Below, piece by piece: positions 1 through 9,174 of a stretch of 64,000 nt of DNA. The notes under the pieces were generated by a model. It was not told the DNA's origin and searched no databases. It saw only the letters and a program-made list of their open reading frames with translations. The stretch's first letter is position 1, and the number at the start of each line of letters is the position of its first letter. The translations under genes were made by a program, and so were the position numbers. The stretch is taken from NCBI RefSeq assembly GCF_014654365.1, contig NZ_BNAY01000001.1:558001-622000 (forward strand), in the 5' to 3' direction. The stretch comes from Amycolatopsis oliviviridis. GTDB lineage: Bacteria; Actinomycetota; Actinomycetes; Mycobacteriales; Pseudonocardiaceae.

Positions 1-660
1 ATAGTCGATTCCGACGATGTCGAAGAGATTCCAGTCGACCTGCTCCGCGCCGCCGATCGAGGCGTAGGTGATCCGGCCGCGGAAGTTCCGGCGCGCGACG
101 TCGGCCGCCCGCGCGAGGAAATCGGCCAGCCGTTCCATGATCTTCGGCCATTCCTCCGGCGGGATCTCGCCGATGTTCGCGATCCGCTCCTGGAAGGTCG
201 CGCCCGGCACGATGCCCGGGGTGAAGAGAAGGTGCTCGCAACCGGCGACGAACTTGACGTCGTCACCGTGGCGCAGCCGTTCGGCCTGGCGGGCGGATTC
301 GGCCAGATGTGCGAGGACCTCGTCCTGCGGGTGGTCGTAGAGCCTGGGCTGGACGTACACCTCCATTCCGCGCTTCAATGCGGCGGTCGTCGTTTCGGCG
401 AGCCTGCCGATCTCGGTGCCGAACGCGGTGATGGAGGGACAGCGAAGGACTTCGGCGATCACACGGAGCTCCTGCTCCAGCTGCCGGCGGCTCCAGCGCA
501 CCCGGCTCAGCGGATCGCCCGCCGCGTGCAGGACCCCGGTGTCGTAGGCGACCCCTCCCCGGAGCCGCGGTCTGCCGGCCGCCTCGGCCATACCTCCGCC
601 GAGACCCGCGACCGCCACCGCTCCCGCGACGGATTTCAAGAACGTCTTGCGAGTGATCAT
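1..660 (-). CDS. Secreted TIM-barrel-like protein, 'abortive infection protein'-type family (3' end outside window)
   Basis: The minus strand reads open from an ATG at 660 to the window edge, 220 codons without a stop, so the C-terminus is missing. A purine-rich site (GGGGGAAG) lies 4-5 bases before the ATG. The N-terminus carries a twin-arginine-like signal (TRKTFLKS, with R-K in place of R-R, then a hydrophobic stretch to about residue 27). The mature part (GVAYDTG, VYVQPRLYD, FVAGCEHLLF, YASIGGAEQVDW) resembles actinomycete proteins often labelled abortive infection protein, which look like glycoside-hydrolase TIM barrels. That label comes from memory and no phage role is shown here. The gene is divergent from the TetR gene at 700 and shares a palindrome with it. 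The family call is moderate; the gene itself is sure. Confidence 0.75.
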   Translation of the reverse strand, partial: MITRKTFLKSVAGAVAVAGLGGGMAEAAGRPRLRGGVAYDTGVLHAAGDPLSRVRWSRRQLEQELRVIAEVLRCPSITAFGTEIGRLAETTTAALKRGMEVYVQPRLYDHPQDEVLAHLAESARQAERLRHGDDVKFVAGCEHLLFTPGIVPGATFQERIANIGEIPPEEWPKIMERLADFLARAADVARRNFRGRITYASIGGAEQVDWNLFDIVGIDY

Positions 661-673
661 GACTTCCCCCGTG

Positions 674-689
674 CTAGTCGCTCAACTAG
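674..689. promoter_or_regulatory. Putative TetR operator between divergent genes
   Basis: The 16-base sequence CTAGTCGCTCAACTAG is an imperfect palindrome with 6 of 8 base pairs matching. It sits 11 bases before the TetR start and 14 bases before the divergent secreted-protein start. That placement is typical for an autoregulated TetR protein controlling its neighbour. Binding is inferred. Confidence 0.55.
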
Positions 690-699
690 GCTACTGTTC

Positions 700-1344
700 A
701 TGCAACCAGAAAATGAGTCGAGCGACCAGGGGAGGCGTTCGTTCATCGAAGAGGCCCGGCGCGGGCAGATCGTCTCGGCGGCCATCGAGACCATCGCCGA
801 GATCGGCTACGCGAAGGCGTCCTTCGTGCAGATCGCGCGGCGGGCGGGGGTCAGCCCGGGACTGATCACGTACCACTTCGCCAAACGCGAAGAGCTGATG
901 AAGCAGGTCATGCAGACGGTGCACGCGTCGATGGACAAGGCGCTGAGCGAGCGGGCCGAGGGGGCCGAGAGTCACGCCGCCGCGGTGCGTTCCCTGATCG
1001 AGGGCTTCGTGTTCTATTTCGCGGAGCGGCCGAAGGAGATCATCGCCATCGGTCAGATCGCTTCGGCGTCAAGGGATGCCGAGGCCGCGCGGAGCTGGTT
1101 CGAGCGGCAGAGCGCGAAGACGCTGGCCGAAATGGAGGACATGTTCCGCGAGGGACAGCGGCTCGGGGAGCTCCGGGAGTTCTCCCCGCGAGTGATGGCC
1201 GTGTCGGTCATCGCCGCGATGGAGGCGGCCCCGGCTGAACTGCTGGCGAGGCCCGACACCGATGTGGCCGCCTACGCGCGAGAGCTGGCCGACCTGTTCG
1301 AGCACGCCATGAGCCCGCCGGCGAGCGAGGCGAGGAGTTCGTAG
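700..1344 (+). CDS. TetR/AcrR family transcriptional regulator
   Basis: This 214-residue protein has the TetR N-terminal DNA-binding domain. Helix-turn-helix residues lie at about 41-62 (ASFVQIARRAGVSPGLITYH), preceded by the usual first helix (QIVSAAIETIAEIGY). The C-terminal ligand domain is all-helical and its ligand cannot be told. I chose the ATG at 700 because the domain starts about 20 residues later and the palindrome at 674-689 lies just upstream. The gene probably represses itself and the divergent secreted protein at 660. Its 3' end overlaps the convergent luciferase-like gene by 73 bases, which is a large tail-to-tail overlap. Confidence 0.88.
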   Translation: MQPENESSDQGRRSFIEEARRGQIVSAAIETIAEIGYAKASFVQIARRAGVSPGLITYHFAKREELMKQVMQTVHASMDKALSERAEGAESHAAAVRSLIEGFVFYFAERPKEIIAIGQIASASRDAEAARSWFERQSAKTLAEMEDMFREGQRLGELREFSPRVMAVSVIAAMEAAPAELLARPDTDVAAYARELADLFEHAMSPPASEARSS

Positions 1345-2246
1345 GAGCGGCGGCGGTCGGCGTGATGGTAAAGCGGCGTCGTCACCATGATTTCGGCGGC
1401 GCCGGTCCGGTCGAGGATCGTTTGCAGTTTCGCCGTGAGGGTCTCCGTGCTTCCGGTGAGGACGGCGTCGGATCGTTTCGCGATTTCCGCGCGATCATCG
1501 GCGGTGTAAGGAAAGTCCGCCGCTTCCTCGGGGCTGGGCAGCTGGATGCGGTTCCCTCGGATCCGGCTGAGCACCTTCAGCCGCGTCGAGCCCGCGAGCC
1601 ACTCGGCGCGTTCGTCGTCCTCGGCGGCGATGACGGACACGGAGACCAGGTCGCCCTTGATCGGCGCTTCGGGGGACAGGTGATGCGCGAAGGCGTACTT
1701 GATGCCACGTTCGGCGGCGAGCGCCGCGCTTTCGGGGGAGCGGCCCAGTAGCCAGAGTTCCGGCACATTGCCGCCGAGGATGGGGATCGCCTTGACTTCG
1801 GCGTCTTCCCGGGGGTTCAGGTAATCCCGGAGTTCGTCGAGCTGAGCGCCGAAGTCTTTCGTCCTTTGTGGACTCAAGGCGGCGGAGGCGGCCTTCGAGC
1901 CGCCCGGCGCGCGTCCGATGCCGAGGTCGATCCGGTCCGGATGCAGAGCGGAGAGGGTCCCGAACTGCTCCGCGACCACGAGCGGCGCGTGATTCGGCAG
2001 CAGTACCCCGCCCGCGCCGACCCGCAGGCGTCGCGTGGCGTTCGCGAGGTGGGAGATGAGGACGGCGGGCGCCGAACTGGCGACGCCGCGCATGCCGTGG
2101 TGCTCGGGGACCCAGTAGCGGTGGTAGCCGAGGTCTTCCGCGAGGCGTGCGAGGTCGACGGTGTTGAGCAGCGCCTGGCGCGGGGTCGAGCCCTGGACGA
2201 TGGGGGAGGTGTCCAGGACCGAAAGCTTCGGTGCTACGGAAGACAT
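1272..2246 (-). CDS. LLM class flavin-dependent oxidoreductase (luciferase-like monooxygenase)
   Basis: The 324-residue protein begins MSSVAPKLSVLD at an ATG with a GAGAGGTGG site 4 bases upstream; an upstream in-frame ATG at 2357 would add repeat-derived residues and is rejected. The sequence has bacterial luciferase-family landmarks: YHRYWVPEHH near residue 40, a GGVLLPNHAPLVVAEQFGTL segment, and the DLGIGRAPGG strand-loop typical of the MsnO8/YhbW-like subgroup. Such enzymes use reduced FMN and oxygen; the substrate is unknown. The tail overlaps the TetR gene. The upstream region carries the long hairpin at 2336-2388, so the promoter must lie within or beside repeated DNA. Confidence 0.88.
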   Translation of the reverse strand: MSSVAPKLSVLDTSPIVQGSTPRQALLNTVDLARLAEDLGYHRYWVPEHHGMRGVASSAPAVLISHLANATRRLRVGAGGVLLPNHAPLVVAEQFGTLSALHPDRIDLGIGRAPGGSKAASAALSPQRTKDFGAQLDELRDYLNPREDAEVKAIPILGGNVPELWLLGRSPESAALAAERGIKYAFAHHLSPEAPIKGDLVSVSVIAAEDDERAEWLAGSTRLKVLSRIRGNRIQLPSPEEAADFPYTADDRAEIAKRSDAVLTGSTETLTAKLQTILDRTGAAEIMVTTPLYHHADRRRSYELLASLAGGLMACSNRSASSRA

Positions 2247-2335
2247 TCGGCCACCTCTCGTGAGAGGTAAGGCTGGTTCTCTTGGCAGGCAAGGCACAGG
2301 TGTCGTGCTCGCTCGCCGGTGGGCAGGCGTCGGAT

Positions 2336-2388
2336 GTTGTGAAAGCCACTTTCGCAACCTTCAACGTTGCGAAAGTGGCTTTCACAAC
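2336..2388. repeat. Long hairpin element, family A copy 1 (23-7-23)
   Basis: The arms 2336-2358 and 2366-2388 are perfect reverse complements over 23 bases, around a 7-base loop (CTTCAAC). Each arm contains GAAAGTGGCTTTC or its complement. The element matches the reverse complement of the copy at 19668-19720 at 50 of 53 positions, and the flanking 20 bases are also similar. It is therefore a dispersed element and not just a terminator. Confidence 0.93.
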
Positions 2389-2411
2389 GCCGCCGACCCG
2401 CCAGGCCGCGC

Positions 2412-2456
2412 CGAGCGCCACACCGGGGACACTCACCGTCTCGAGCGTGGCGCTCG
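2412..2456. repeat. Inverted repeat with CGAGCGCCAC arms
   Basis: CGAGCGCCAC at 2412-2421 pairs perfectly with GTGGCGCTCG at 2447-2456 across a 25-base spacer. It lies next to the family A hairpin. It may be part of the same composite intergenic element. Function unknown. Confidence 0.6.
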
Positions 2457-2555
2457 CGACATACTGACCTGACGTCACGCAGGACCGCCGATCCGCGCCA
2501 CGAAAACGCCACGTTCGTCTTACCCCTCAATAGAACAGTCCTTACCACTCACGAG

Positions 2556-3890
2556 TCAGGTGAGCGCGGCGGGAAGCGTTTCGAAACCGCGCAGGATCCG
2601 GGTCTGCCGCCGCCGCGCGCCGTCGAGCAGACGCAGCTCGGGGAACCGCTCGAAGATCGACCGCAGCCCGATCTCGCCTTCCATCCGGGCCAGCGAAGCG
2701 CCGAGGCAGTAATGCCGCCCGGCGCCGAACGACACGTGGTCCCGCGCGTTCTCCCGCTCGACGTCGAAAGCGGAAGGGGCGTCGAAGATCTCCGGATCCC
2801 GGTTCGCGCCGGCGAGCACCGTGCTGACGATCGAACCGCGGCCGATGTGCTTCCCGCCGATCTCGGTGTCGCGTGCGCACAGCCTGCCGGTGAGCAGGAC
2901 CGGCGGGTCGTAGCGGAGGATCTCGTCGGCCGCGTTGCTCCACAGCTCCGGATTCCCGCGCAGTTTCGCGAGCTGGTCCGGATGCCGGGTGAGCAGGGCG
3001 ATGCCGTTGCCGAGCAGGTTGACGGTCGTTTCGAAGCCGGCCGCCAGCACCAGTCCCGCGGTGGCCTTGAGTTCCCGCTCGGTCAGGCCGACGCCGTCCT
3101 CGCGGGCGGCGATCAGCTTGCTGAGCAGGTTGTCACCGGGATTCGCCCGCAGCTTCTCCAAGTGCACGATGAGCCAGGAGTCGAACTCGGCCAGGGTGGC
3201 TTCCACCGTGCGGAAGGTCCGCCACGGCAGTCCGAGGTCGAGACTCGGGGCCGCGGCACCCCCCAGTGCGAGCACCTTGTCGCGTTCCTCGGGCGGGACG
3301 CCAAGGATCTGGCTGATCACGGTGACCGGCAGGAGTCCGCAGTACTGCTCGATGAGGTCGACGGGGTTCGCCGGATCGAGGCTGTCGAGCAGTTCGTCGG
3401 CGATCGCCTGCGTGCGCTGCCGCAGTTGCTCGACGGCGCGGGCGGTGAAGACGCGCGTGACCAGCTTCCGGTAGCGCGTGTGGTCGGGTGGTTCGCTGGC
3501 CAGCAGCGAGGGCGGCTGGATCGGGTGGATCAGCCCGGACTCGGACCAGGCGACGAGCCGGTTGAGCACCGCGTTCTCCGGGACGAACCGCACGGTCTTG
3601 AACGCGTCGCTGGTGAGGATCTCCTTGCAGGCCGAATGCCGCGTGGTCACGTGCCCGACCCGGGTGGTGGCGACGGCGCCGTGCGCGCGGATCTCGTCGA
3701 ACAACCCGGTCAGGTCCGCGCCGCCGCTCGCCTCGACGGACAGCCTGCCCTGGAGGTCGCCCCTGCGGGCCGCGGCCCGCAGGGCGACCCGGGGGATCGC
3801 GTGGCCGATGCTCCAGCGGGCGACCGGTTTGGCGATCTCCTCCGCTCGGCGCAGGAAGGTCCGTGCGGGAGCGGGCTTGAGTGCGAACAT
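2556..3890 (-). CDS. Cytochrome P450
   Basis: This 444-residue class I bacterial P450 has all hallmarks in order: an I-helix AGFETT at residues 284-289, the K-helix ExxR (EILR) at 323-326, and the heme loop FGAGRHYCLG at 388-397 with Cys395 as thiolate ligand. It would need a separate ferredoxin and reductase, and none is adjacent. The ATG at 3890 follows a GGAGTC site; an in-frame ATG at 4004 adds an unrelated basic stretch. It stands alone, divergent from the CBS protein. The substrate cannot be predicted. A fragment of repeat family C ends two bases before the stop codon. Confidence 0.95.
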   Translation of the reverse strand: MFALKPAPARTFLRRAEEIAKPVARWSIGHAIPRVALRAAARRGDLQGRLSVEASGGADLTGLFDEIRAHGAVATTRVGHVTTRHSACKEILTSDAFKTVRFVPENAVLNRLVAWSESGLIHPIQPPSLLASEPPDHTRYRKLVTRVFTARAVEQLRQRTQAIADELLDSLDPANPVDLIEQYCGLLPVTVISQILGVPPEERDKVLALGGAAAPSLDLGLPWRTFRTVEATLAEFDSWLIVHLEKLRANPGDNLLSKLIAAREDGVGLTERELKATAGLVLAAGFETTVNLLGNGIALLTRHPDQLAKLRGNPELWSNAADEILRYDPPVLLTGRLCARDTEIGGKHIGRGSIVSTVLAGANRDPEIFDAPSAFDVERENARDHVSFGAGRHYCLGASLARMEGEIGLRSIFERFPELRLLDGARRRQTRILRGFETLPAALT

Positions 3891-4018
3891 CAGGACTCCG
3901 TCCGTGCGGCTTCCCTCGAAGGTATCGGAACTACCCGTCAGTAGCCAACGTCCGCGACATCTGCGGCTTCGCGTTCCCCTAGGTACTGTTCTGACTTCGG
4001 GCAAGCCGGGGAGTGCTT

Positions 4019-5299
4019 GTGGGCGGCTACGGATTCGACATCGCGCTGGTCGCGGTGCTGGTGGTGCTCAACGCGGTGTTCGCGGGCAGCGAGATGGCGC
4101 TGATCTCGTTGCGTGAAGGGCAGCTGCGGGCATTGGAACGGGACGGCCGGGCGTCCGCCCGGACGCTGGTGCGGCTGGCGCGCGACCCGAATCGCTTCCT
4201 GGCGACGATCCAGATCGGGATCACGCTCGCCGGGTTCCTCGCTTCGGCGACGGCGGCCGTGTCCCTCGCGCAACCGTTGGTGCCGCTGCTGGGCTTCCTC
4301 GGCAACGCCGCCGGAGCGGTGGCCGTCGCGCTGGTGACCATGGTCCTCACGTTCCTGACCCTGGTTCTCGGGGAACTGGCGCCGAAGCGGCTGGCGATGC
4401 AGAACGCGCTGCGGTGGGCGCTGCTCGTGGCACGTCCGCTGAACCTGTTGTCGGCGATCTCCAGGCCCGTGGTGTGGGCGCTGAGCGCGTCGACGAACTT
4501 CGTCGTGCGGGCACTGGGCGGACGGGCCGAAGCCGATCCGGACCAGATGTCGCCTGAGGAACTCCGGGAACTGGTCTCGGCACAACGTGGCCTGAACGCC
4601 GAGCAGCGCATGATCATCAACGGCGCCTTGGAGATCCACGAACGACGGCTGCGGGAAGTGCTCGTCCCGCGCCGCGCGGTGCTGACGCTCGCGGCCGAGC
4701 AGGACATCGGGTCGGCGCGACGGCAGCTGGCCGAGTCCGGCTTCTCCCGGGCGCCGGTCGCTCGCGGCGGGCATCTGGACGACGTCGTCGGCGTCGTGCA
4801 CCTGCGTGATCTGCTCGGCGACCACGAAGACCTCGCCGAGGTCGTCCGGCCGGCGGTGGTGTACCCCGATTCACTGCGGGTCTCGGACGCGCTGCGGAGT
4901 TTCAAGGCCGAGCGGGAGCAGATGGCGCTGGTGGTCGACGAACACGGCGCCGTCGCGGGCATGGTCACGCTGGAGGATCTGCTGGAGGAGATCGTCGGCG
5001 AGATCTACGACGAGACCGACCGCGACGTGCTGGCCGTCCGCGACGGCACCGACGGTTCCCTGGTGCTGCCCGGCACCTTCCCGGTGCACGACCTCGTCGA
5101 CGTCGGGGTGGAGCTGCGGGACGCGCCGCCGGGGGAGTACGCGACCATCGCGGGATTGATCCTCGTGATCCTCGGCCGGATCCCGGAAAAGCCCGGCGAC
5201 CGGGTGGTGGTCTCGGGCTGGACGGCCGAAGTGCTCGGCGTCGAGCACCATGCGATCACGCGCGTGGCGCTGCGCCGTGGTTCGAAACCGGAGCGATGA
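4019..5299 (+). CDS. CNNM/CorC-type membrane protein with DUF21, paired CBS and CorC_HlyC domains
   Basis: The protein (about 426 residues) starts with a four-helix CNNM (DUF21) membrane domain containing [14 protein letters not shown] and [12 protein letters not shown]. Two CBS domains follow ([11 protein letters not shown] and [20 protein letters not shown] regions), then a CorC_HlyC C-terminal domain ([11 protein letters not shown] to [12 protein letters not shown]). Relatives are called hemolysin C or magnesium/cobalt efflux proteins, and metal export is the best guess. GTG at 4019 is preferred because GGGGAG ends six bases upstream. GTG at 4013 in the same frame is possible but too close to that site. 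Confidence 0.9.
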   Translation: MGGYGFDIALVAVLVVLNAVFAGSEMALISLREGQLRALERDGRASARTLVRLARDPNRFLATIQIGITLAGFLASATAAVSLAQPLVPLLGFLGNAAGAVAVALVTMVLTFLTLVLGELAPKRLAMQNALRWALLVARPLNLLSAISRPVVWALSASTNFVVRALGGRAEADPDQMSPEELRELVSAQRGLNAEQRMIINGALEIHERRLREVLVPRRAVLTLAAEQDIGSARRQLAESGFSRAPVARGGHLDDVVGVVHLRDLLGDHEDLAEVVRPAVVYPDSLRVSDALRSFKAEREQMALVVDEHGAVAGMVTLEDLLEEIVGEIYDETDRDVLAVRDGTDGSLVLPGTFPVHDLVDVGVELRDAPPGEYATIAGLILVILGRIPEKPGDRVVVSGWTAEVLGVEHHAITRVALRRGSKPER

Positions 5300-5363
5300 A
5301 GTTGCGCCGGGCGCGCCGGGTTGGCAGCGTGCCCGGTGTCCCACCACGAAGAAAGGTGCTCCG

Positions 5364-7043
5364 ATGCCGCAGGACCAGCCGGATTTGAAACCTCGTTCAC
5401 GTGACGTGACCGACGGCCTGGAGCGCGCGGCGGCCCGCGGGATGCTCCGCGCGGTCGGGATGGGCGACGACGACTTCGCCAAACCACAGATCGGGGTGGC
5501 GTCGTCGTGGAACGAGATCACCCCGTGCAACCTGTCGCTCGACCGGCTGGCCAAGGCGGTCAAGAACGGGGTGCACGCGGGCGGCGGCTACCCGCTCGAG
5601 TTCGGCACGATCTCGGTGTCCGACGGCATTTCCATGGGGCACGAGGGCATGCACTTCTCGCTGGTCTCGCGGGAGGTGATCGCCGACTCGGTCGAGACGG
5701 TGATGATGGCCGAGCGGCTGGACGGCTCCGTGCTGCTGGCCGGCTGTGACAAGTCGCTGCCGGGCATGCTGATGGCCGCGGCCCGGCTCGATCTCGCGTC
5801 CGTTTTCCTTTACGCGGGCTCGATCATGCCCGGTCAGGTCGACGGCCAGGACGTCACGATCATCGACGCCTTCGAAGCCGTCGGCGCCTGCCTGGCGGGC
5901 AAGATCACCCGCGCCGAGGTCGACAAGATCGAGCGCGCGATCTGCCCCGGCGAAGGCGCCTGCGGCGGTATGTACACCGCCAACACGATGGCGTCGGTGG
6001 CCGAAGCGCTCGGCATGTCACTGCCCGGCTCGGCCGCCCCGCCCGCCGTCGACCGGCGCCGCGACGGGTTCGCCCACCGATCGGGGGAAGCCGTCGTCGG
6101 CATGCTCCGTCAGGGCATCACCGCGCGGCAGATCATGACCATGGAGGCGTTCGAGAACGCGATCGCGGTCGTGATGGCGCTGGGCGGTTCGACCAACGCC
6201 GTCCTCCACCTGCTCGCGATCGCGCGCGAGGCGGAGGTCGATCTGCGCATCGACGACTTCAACCGCATCGGCGACAAGGTCCCGCACCTCGGCGACCTGA
6301 AGCCGTTCGGGAAGTACGTGATGAACGACGTCGACAAGGTCGGCGGCATCCCCGTGGTGATGAAGGCGCTGCTCGACGCCGGGCTCATGCACGGCGACGT
6401 GCTCACCGTGACCGGGAAGACCATGGCCGAGAACCTCGAAGGCATCGCGCCGGCGGGAGTCGACGGCGAGATCATCCGGCCGCTCGACCGCCCGATCCAC
6501 AAGACCGGCGGGCTGACCATCCTCAAAGGATCGCTGGCGCCGGAAGGCGCGGTCGTGAAGTCGGCGGGCTTCGACGAATCGACCTTCACCGGCACCGCGC
6601 GGGTGTTCGACGGCGAACGCGCCGCCCTCGACGCGCTCGCCGAGGGCCGGATCGTCGCCGGGGACGTCGTCGTCATCCGGTACGAGGGTCCGAAGGGCGG
6701 GCCGGGGATGCGCGAGATGCTCGCCATCACCGGCGCGATTAAGGGCGCCGGACTCGGGAAGGACGTTCTGCTGATCACCGACGGCCGGTTCAGCGGCGGC
6801 ACGACCGGACTCTGCGTCGGCCACATCGCGCCGGAAGCCGTCGACGCCGGGCCGATCGCGTTCGTGCGCGACGGGGACCCGATCACGCTCGACGTCGCGA
6901 ACCGGACCCTCGAAGTCGAGATCGACGACATCGAGGCGCGCCGGGAGGGCTGGGCTCCCAAGCCTCCGGCGTACACGCGCGGTGTCCTCGGCAAGTACGC
7001 CAAGGTCGTCCGGAGCGCTGCACACGGTGCCGTCTGCGAGTAA
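5364..7043 (+). CDS. ilvD: Dihydroxy-acid dehydratase
   Basis: This 559-residue enzyme dehydrates 2,3-dihydroxy-isovalerate and 2,3-dihydroxy-3-methylvalerate in valine and isoleucine synthesis. It matches IlvD throughout: [12 protein letters not shown] with Cys55, the [13 protein letters not shown] loop, [18 protein letters not shown], and the C-terminal [18 protein letters not shown]. The three conserved cysteines suggest a [2Fe-2S] cluster enzyme of the shorter type. The ATG at 5364 follows GAAAGGTG. It is not in an ilv operon; neighbours are unrelated. Confidence 0.96.
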   Translation: MPQDQPDLKPRSRDVTDGLERAAARGMLRAVGMGDDDFAKPQIGVASSWNEITPCNLSLDRLAKAVKNGVHAGGGYPLEFGTISVSDGISMGHEGMHFSLVSREVIADSVETVMMAERLDGSVLLAGCDKSLPGMLMAAARLDLASVFLYAGSIMPGQVDGQDVTIIDAFEAVGACLAGKITRAEVDKIERAICPGEGACGGMYTANTMASVAEALGMSLPGSAAPPAVDRRRDGFAHRSGEAVVGMLRQGITARQIMTMEAFENAIAVVMALGGSTNAVLHLLAIAREAEVDLRIDDFNRIGDKVPHLGDLKPFGKYVMNDVDKVGGIPVVMKALLDAGLMHGDVLTVTGKTMAENLEGIAPAGVDGEIIRPLDRPIHKTGGLTILKGSLAPEGAVVKSAGFDESTFTGTARVFDGERAALDALAEGRIVAGDVVVIRYEGPKGGPGMREMLAITGAIKGAGLGKDVLLITDGRFSGGTTGLCVGHIAPEAVDAGPIAFVRDGDPITLDVANRTLEVEIDDIEARREGWAPKPPAYTRGVLGKYAKVVRSAAHGAVCE

Positions 7044-7093
7044 GCCGACCAACGAAGGTTCCGTGTTGAATCAAGCCGTGAATAAATAACCGC

Positions 7094-7846
7094 ATGCGAC
7101 GGTTCAGCACGGTCTTCCTCGGCACGCTCACCGCCCTGATACTCGCGACAGGAACAGCCTCGGCGGCCCCGCCGCAGGCACTGGACTGGTCCGCGCCCTG
7201 GCCCGACCGGACCTACGAACCCGCCTTCGACTACGACGGCGACGGTTGTTACCCGACCCCGGCCATCGGCCGTGACGGCACCCTCGCGCCCGGGCTCGCG
7301 CTGGGTGGTGACGTCAACGGCCAGTGCCGGGATCTGTCCGATCTGGACAACACCAACGCCTACTCGCGGGTGAAGTGCAACAACGGCTGGTGCGCTTACC
7401 TGTACGCGCTCTACTTCGAGAAGGATCAGGCCGCGCTGGGCCCGGGGAGCGCCGGTCACCGGCACGACTGGGAGCACGTCGTCGTCTGGGTCGAGGGCGA
7501 GTGGGGGAGGTACGTGTCGACGTCGGCGCACGGCAAGTACACGACCCGCCAGCGCGACCAGGTCCCGTGGGACGAGACGGGCAAGCACCCCAAGGTGATC
7601 TACCACAAGGACGGGATCGGCACGCACTGCTTCCGGCACGCGAACTTCGGCGAGGAGCCGGAGAACCACAAGAAGCAGTGGCAGTACCCGACGCTGGTCG
7701 GCTGGGACGGCTACCCGCCGGGGCTGCGCGACAAGCTGACCGGGCACGACTTCGGCAGCGCCCAGCTGGGGATCCGGGACTCGTCGTTCAACGGCGAACT
7801 CGCCAAGGCGAAACCGGCGGGGATCCCGTTCGACCCGAACGCCTGA
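7094..7846 (+). CDS. Secreted NPP1 family (necrosis- and ethylene-inducing-like, NLP) protein
   Basis: This 250-residue protein has a Sec signal peptide (cleavage near ASA-AP, residue 24-25) and the exact NLP heptapeptide GHRHDWE at residues 121-127. That motif in characterised NLPs forms the metal site needed for cytolysis of plant membranes. The family cysteines are present (CYPTPAIG, GQCRDLSD, KCNNGWCAYLYALYFEKDQ). In oomycetes, fungi and some bacteria these proteins are toxins; the actinomycete role is not established. No good ribosome binding site precedes the ATG at 7094; the mRNA may be leaderless or poorly translated. It is a single gene followed by a hairpin. Confidence 0.93.
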   Translation: MRRFSTVFLGTLTALILATGTASAAPPQALDWSAPWPDRTYEPAFDYDGDGCYPTPAIGRDGTLAPGLALGGDVNGQCRDLSDLDNTNAYSRVKCNNGWCAYLYALYFEKDQAALGPGSAGHRHDWEHVVVWVEGEWGRYVSTSAHGKYTTRQRDQVPWDETGKHPKVIYHKDGIGTHCFRHANFGEEPENHKKQWQYPTLVGWDGYPPGLRDKLTGHDFGSAQLGIRDSSFNGELAKAKPAGIPFDPNA

Positions 7847-7867
7847 CGCCGCCTCACTGAACGCCGT

Positions 7868-7890
7868 GGGCTGAAGGGGCCCTTCGGCCC
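7868..7890. terminator. GC-rich near-perfect palindrome (repeat family B)
   Basis: GGGCTGAAGGG (7868-7878) and CCCTTCGGCCC (7880-7890) pair at 10 of 11 positions around one base. It lies 22 bases after the NLP stop codon, so it may terminate that transcript. Its GCTGAAGGG arm also opens the hairpin at 29257-29305, so it may belong to the dispersed hairpin group. Confidence 0.55.
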
Positions 7891-8022
7891 GCGGAGGTGG
7901 CCGCCACGAACGGGTGATGCGTACGCGGGATAGAGGCGAGTACGTAATTCACCCGATGTGCCCGCTACCGCGGAGTAGCAGACTCGGCGCCCCGACGATT
8001 CCCGCTGCTCCGGAGGTCGACG

Positions 8023-9171
8023 ATGACCGCGTCCCACGCCCCAGCCCGCCCTGCCCCGGCACCTTCGGCCCCGGGGCGCTCCGCCGCGCTCGTGATCGCC
8101 CGCGTGGTCGTCGACGGCATCCGGCACTCGCTGCCCGAGCACGCGCCGATGTTCGACGCGCGGGCCGTCGAGTTCGTCGCGCTGGTGCTGGAGCACGACG
8201 GGATGAACTCGGCGCCGGGGATCGCCACGGGTGCGGACGCCTTCCGGCAGGTCGGTGTCGCCGAGTACGCCGCGGGCAAGGAGCTGGCCCGGCTCTCCCG
8301 GGCCTACCACTCGGCGGGCCGCGGCGCCCTGCCCGTGCTGGCGTCGCTGTCACGGCAGCCCGGGGCCGGATCGGCCCTGATGGACACCGGGGTGGAGGCC
8401 CTGCTCCGCTGCGCCGACGTGCTGATCCGGTTGTCCACCGCCGCCTACCGCGCCGCGCACACGCCGTCGATGGCCGAGGTACGCCGGGACCTGCTGAGGG
8501 AGATCCTGAGCGGCCGCCCGCCCGTGAAATGGGCGGGACTCGCGGCCGAAGCGGGCTGGGTGCCGCCCGCGCGGGTGGTCGCCGTCGCCGCCGAGCCCGG
8601 CGCGGTCCGCGCCTCGTTCGGCCCGGAGGTGCTCGCGGATCTCAGCGGCGAGTATCCGCACCTCCTCGTGCCCGACGACGTCGAGATCGGCACGGTCCTG
8701 GCAGGGGCGCGGGCGGCGGTCGGGCCGGCGGTCGCGCCCGCCGACGCGGCGTCGTCGCTGCGGTGGGCCCGGCGGACGCTGGAACTGGTCCGGCGCGAGG
8801 TGATCGAGGACGGCCCCCTCGTGCGCTGGTCGGACCACCTGACCACGCACTGGCTGTTCGCCGACGAAGTGCTCACCACCGCGCTCGTCAGGCGCAGCCT
8901 GGCGCCGATCGCCGATCTGCCGTCGAACGAGCGCACCAAACTCGCCGAGACCCTCGAAGCGATGCTCGCCGCCCGCGGCGGGGCGCCCGAGATCGCGAAC
9001 AACCTGGGCGTCCACCCGCAGACGGTCCGCAACCGCCTGCGCCGTCTCCGGGTCCTGTTCGGGTCGCGGCTCGACGATCCGCAGGAGCGGCTGGACCTGC
9101 GGATCGCCCTGCGCGCGGACCTGCTCACCCCCGAGCAGGCGGGGCCCGCCACCCCGATCAGGGCGGCGTGA
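8023..9171 (+). CDS. PucR-like helix-turn-helix transcriptional regulator
   Basis: The 382-residue protein has a long helical N-terminal part, a central degenerate GGDEF-like/CdaR region (about residues 150-270) and a C-terminal PucR helix-turn-helix. The last part is typical: TLEAMLAARGGAPEIANNLG followed by VHPQTVRNRLRRLRVLFG. Family members activate genes for purine, proline or sugar-acid use, but the target here is not evident. The ATG follows GGAGGTCGACG. It converges on the large LuxR-type gene, with only three bases between the two stop codons. Confidence 0.87.
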   Translation: MTASHAPARPAPAPSAPGRSAALVIARVVVDGIRHSLPEHAPMFDARAVEFVALVLEHDGMNSAPGIATGADAFRQVGVAEYAAGKELARLSRAYHSAGRGALPVLASLSRQPGAGSALMDTGVEALLRCADVLIRLSTAAYRAAHTPSMAEVRRDLLREILSGRPPVKWAGLAAEAGWVPPARVVAVAAEPGAVRASFGPEVLADLSGEYPHLLVPDDVEIGTVLAGARAAVGPAVAPADAASSLRWARRTLELVRREVIEDGPLVRWSDHLTTHWLFADEVLTTALVRRSLAPIADLPSNERTKLAETLEAMLAARGGAPEIANNLGVHPQTVRNRLRRLRVLFGSRLDDPQERLDLRIALRADLLTPEQAGPATPIRAA

Positions 9172-9174
9172 GCC

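Larger units (their letters stand above)
2247..2555. other. Intergenic block with long hairpin and repeat remnants
   Basis: No convincing gene lies in these 309 bases between the luciferase-like gene start and the P450 stop. The block contains a perfect 23-base-arm hairpin, a second 10-base inverted repeat, and two pieces (TTACCCCTCAA at 2520 and CTTACCACTCACGA at 2541) that recur in the repeat blocks near 19.6 kb and 45.9 kb. Confidence 0.8.

Noticed and set aside
2470..2477. TGACGTCA palindrome as a regulator site
   Set aside because: Eight-base palindromes of this kind are expected by chance and it lies inside a repeat block with no gene start near.
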